This document shows positions 62,773 through 64,000 of a stretch of 64,000 nt of DNA, in pieces. The translations under genes and the position numbers were made by a program. Source of the stretch: Cognatishimia sp. WU-CL00825 (GTDB lineage: Bacteria; Pseudomonadota; Alphaproteobacteria; Rhodobacterales; Rhodobacteraceae); the NCBI RefSeq assembly GCF_040364665.1, contig NZ_BAABWX010000001.1, forward strand, positions 1,736,001 through 1,800,000. The letters are read 5' to 3'. Each line of letters starts with the position of its first letter. Positions within the stretch are counted from its first letter, which is position 1. Under the pieces are notes generated by a model that worked only from the letters and a program-made list of their open reading frames with translations, did no database searches and was not told the origin of the DNA.

Positions 62773-62789
62773 ATCTCGCATTGCAGAAC
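62773..62789. promoter_or_regulatory. IclR-type half-palindrome before the amine-oxidase-like gene
   Basis: Read on the minus strand the site is GTTCTGCAATGCGAGAT, close to GTTCTGTAATGCAGGAT at 63752. It overlaps the region 5-20 bp upstream of the start codon, where a bound repressor would block transcription. Confidence 0.45.
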
Positions 62790-62836
62790 TCACCTATCAA
62801 TATGCGAGACTATGGTAGGCCTGGTCAAGATGGGGA

Positions 62837-63604
62837 TTAACTTGGTCGCCAACCAATGATTTTCGAAATCCCCTGAGCAGCTTCAATTAAAAGTTCAGAT
62901 TGTGCGATGACTGAATCCGTATCTGCCGTATGCTCAAGCGCCCAAAGAGAAAGGCAGGCAACAACATCGTCTTGCTCGTTGAAAATTGGCGCTGCAATGC
63001 CAGTCACCTGTAAAAACTCCTCTTTTATGGCTTTTCCGAAGCCATTGTTCTTTGTCTCCCAAAGGGAACGCTTCATCTGATCCAAAGAGGTAAGCGTGAA
63101 TTCGGTGAACTTTTCGAAATCCAAGTCATCGAGCAATTCTTGCCTCCGTGCGTCCGACAGATGAGCCAGAAACACTTTGCCAGCCGCTGTACAATGAAGC
63201 GGTGCATGATCTCCAGAATGCGCAGCATAACGCACGGGCGTCTGTTCGACGGTTCGCAAATAAAGAATCGTTTGGCCATCTAAAATCGACAGGGCCGCGT
63301 TCATTTCTGTGGTTTCACTCAGGCGGTTCATGGGCTCTGCAGCGACTTGTTGCAGATCGATTCTTCGCCAGGCTGAGCGTGCCCATTGGTGCAAACGGCT
63401 TCCTGTACGATATGTGCGGGAAGGCTTGTCATATTCGATAATCCCTTCGCCTTGAAGTACTGCAAGAATGCGGTGGCAGGAACTTTTCACAAATCCTGTG
63501 CTTTCAACAATCTCTGAAAAAGCAAGAGGTTGGCGCGCCTCGGACAAAACATCCAACACAATCGCGCATTTCGTGACAATCGAACTCTCAGTGGGTCTGC
63601 CCAT
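62837..63604 (-). CDS. IclR-family transcriptional regulator (right-end regulon)
   Basis: The product is 255 residues. The winged helix-turn-helix covers about residues 8-70, with AFSEIVESTGFVKSSCHRIL the recognition region. The effector domain has LHCTAAGKVFLAHLSD and a C-terminal CLSLWALEHTADTDSV. It lies between the amine-oxidase-like gene and the divergent binding-protein gene. Four similar GTTCTG-type sites in the surrounding promoters suggest that it regulates this whole group and itself. Confidence 0.88.
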   Translation of the reverse strand: MGRPTESSIVTKCAIVLDVLSEARQPLAFSEIVESTGFVKSSCHRILAVLQGEGIIEYDKPSRTYRTGSRLHQWARSAWRRIDLQQVAAEPMNRLSETTEMNAALSILDGQTILYLRTVEQTPVRYAAHSGDHAPLHCTAAGKVFLAHLSDARRQELLDDLDFEKFTEFTLTSLDQMKRSLWETKNNGFGKAIKEEFLQVTGIAAPIFNEQDDVVACLSLWALEHTADTDSVIAQSELLIEAAQGISKIIGWRPS

Positions 63605-63620
63605 GTTTCCTCACATTAGC

Positions 63621-63637
63621 CTATTGCAATGTAGAAC
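63621..63637. promoter_or_regulatory. IclR-type site before its own gene
   Basis: Read on the minus strand, GTTCTACATTGCAATAG resembles the other right-end sites. It lies about 20 bp before the regulator start codon, consistent with autoregulation. Confidence 0.4.
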
Positions 63638-63751
63638 TATCCGGTGCCTGTGCACTTGGCAACCTCTTGGCAAGAGCGCCAAATTTCCCAGCACAAATAA
63701 AATATTGACGCAGCATCGTAGCTTTGCCTACTATCGTCTTGCGGAACTAGT

Positions 63752-63768
63752 GTTCTGTAATGCAGGAT
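63752..63768. promoter_or_regulatory. IclR-type site before the binding-protein gene
   Basis: GTTCTGTAATGCAGGAT lies 51 bp before the start of the plus-strand gene at 63819. An overlapping inverted repeat, GAACTAGTGTTC, occupies 63744-63755. Confidence 0.45.
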
Positions 63769-63818
63769 TTCTTAAAAATAGCCGTGACGAACGGCATCGA
63801 TCCAACAGGAGACAAAAG

Positions 63819-64000
63819 ATGAAAAAGTTGATCACGGCACTTGTCGCTGGAACGGCATTGAGCGCCTCTATGCTCCCGGTCCAGGCTGGTGGGCACCTTG
63901 AAGAAATTACGGTCGCCTATTTCTTGGAGTGGCCGCTACCTATGATGGAATCCAAAGCAAATGAAACCTATGACGAAGCGCTTGGGCTAAAGGTCAATTG
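63819..64000 (+). CDS. ABC-type periplasmic substrate-binding protein, N-terminal part
   Basis: Only the first 60 codons are in the window. They encode a signal peptide (MKKLITALVAGTALSASMLP, cleavage after VQA near residue 23) and the start of the mature protein, EEITVAYFLEWPLPMMESKA. This resembles taurine/nitrate/sulfonate-type (SsuA/TauA-like) binding proteins, which begin with I.V.Y..W..P. The gene is divergent from iclR and probably starts a transporter operon to the right for the amine or related compound handled by the adjacent oxidase. CAGGAG precedes the ATG. Confidence 0.72.
   Translation, partial: MKKLITALVAGTALSASMLPVQAGGHLEEITVAYFLEWPLPMMESKANETYDEALGLKVN

Noticed and set aside
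1-64000. CRISPR arrays, rRNA genes and complete insertion sequences
   Set aside because: I looked for regularly spaced repeats, rRNA-like stretches and intact transposase genes with terminal repeats and found none; only decayed transposase pieces at 29.0 and 56.8-57.6 kb.

Overview
The window looks like chromosome or large-plasmid DNA of a marine alphaproteobacterium of the Rhodobacterales (Roseobacter group). This rests on gene content: two TRAP transporters, several Gfo/Idh dehydrogenases, IclR/GntR-controlled catabolic operons and densely overlapping genes. The placement is inferred from protein families, not from a marker gene.

Left accessory block, 1-10.3 kb. A plus-strand run starts inside the specificity subunit of a type I restriction system. 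It continues through a GIY-YIG-like protein, a NucS-like/DUF5655 protein, an EVE-like plus GIY-YIG fusion, an OLD-like ATPase and a PLD-like protein. This reads as a defence island. A serine resolvase with its own res-like site follows, then a minus-strand trio built around a phage-type family A DNA polymerase.

Catabolic operon A, 10.5-26.7 kb. Fourteen minus-strand genes, mostly overlapping, lie opposite a GntR/FCD regulator. They encode a TRAP transporter, three Gfo/Idh dehydrogenases, a QuiC-type dehydratase, a quinate/shikimate dehydrogenase, a citryl-CoA-lyase-like protein, a cupin-like protein, a TIM-barrel isomerase, a CoA-acylating aldehyde dehydrogenase, a ThDP enzyme and a UspA protein. 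A palindrome around ATATCTGATAT occurs three times at gene starts. The substrate is unknown; cyclic polyols or cyclohexane carboxylates fit best.

Island scar, 27-29.3 kb. A replication-type helix-turn-helix gene lies next to a tRNA-Cys 3' half without its 5' half, a tyrosine integrase broken by in-frame stops, and a transposase scrap. Part of the tRNA end is repeated at 10.28 kb.

Catabolic region B, 29.4-56.5 kb. An IclR regulator sits among an aromatic-type aldehyde dehydrogenase, a secreted alpha/beta hydrolase, a second TRAP transporter and a seven-gene CoA-ligase/beta-oxidation operon. Three of these promoters carry the same pair of 15-bp operators with centres 20 bp apart. To the right are an OmpW porin, a coniferyl-type aldehyde dehydrogenase, a putidaredoxin-type ferredoxin, a MalT/AlkS-like regulator, a styrene-oxide-isomerase homologue, a ferritin-like protein with a complete diiron ligand set, a CoA ligase and a ferredoxin reductase. 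Together they suggest an epoxidation-isomerisation route for an alkene: diiron oxygenase with ferredoxin and reductase, then isomerase, aldehyde dehydrogenase, CoA ligase and beta-oxidation. This is the strongest candidate here for an undescribed system.

Right end, 56.5-64 kb. A decayed IS3 transposase is followed by two SDR genes (one frameshifted), a cupin, an AldA-type aldehyde dehydrogenase, a PuuB-like amine oxidase, a second IclR regulator and the start of an ABC-type binding protein. Four similar operator-like sites (GTTCTGTAATGC type) link the last four.
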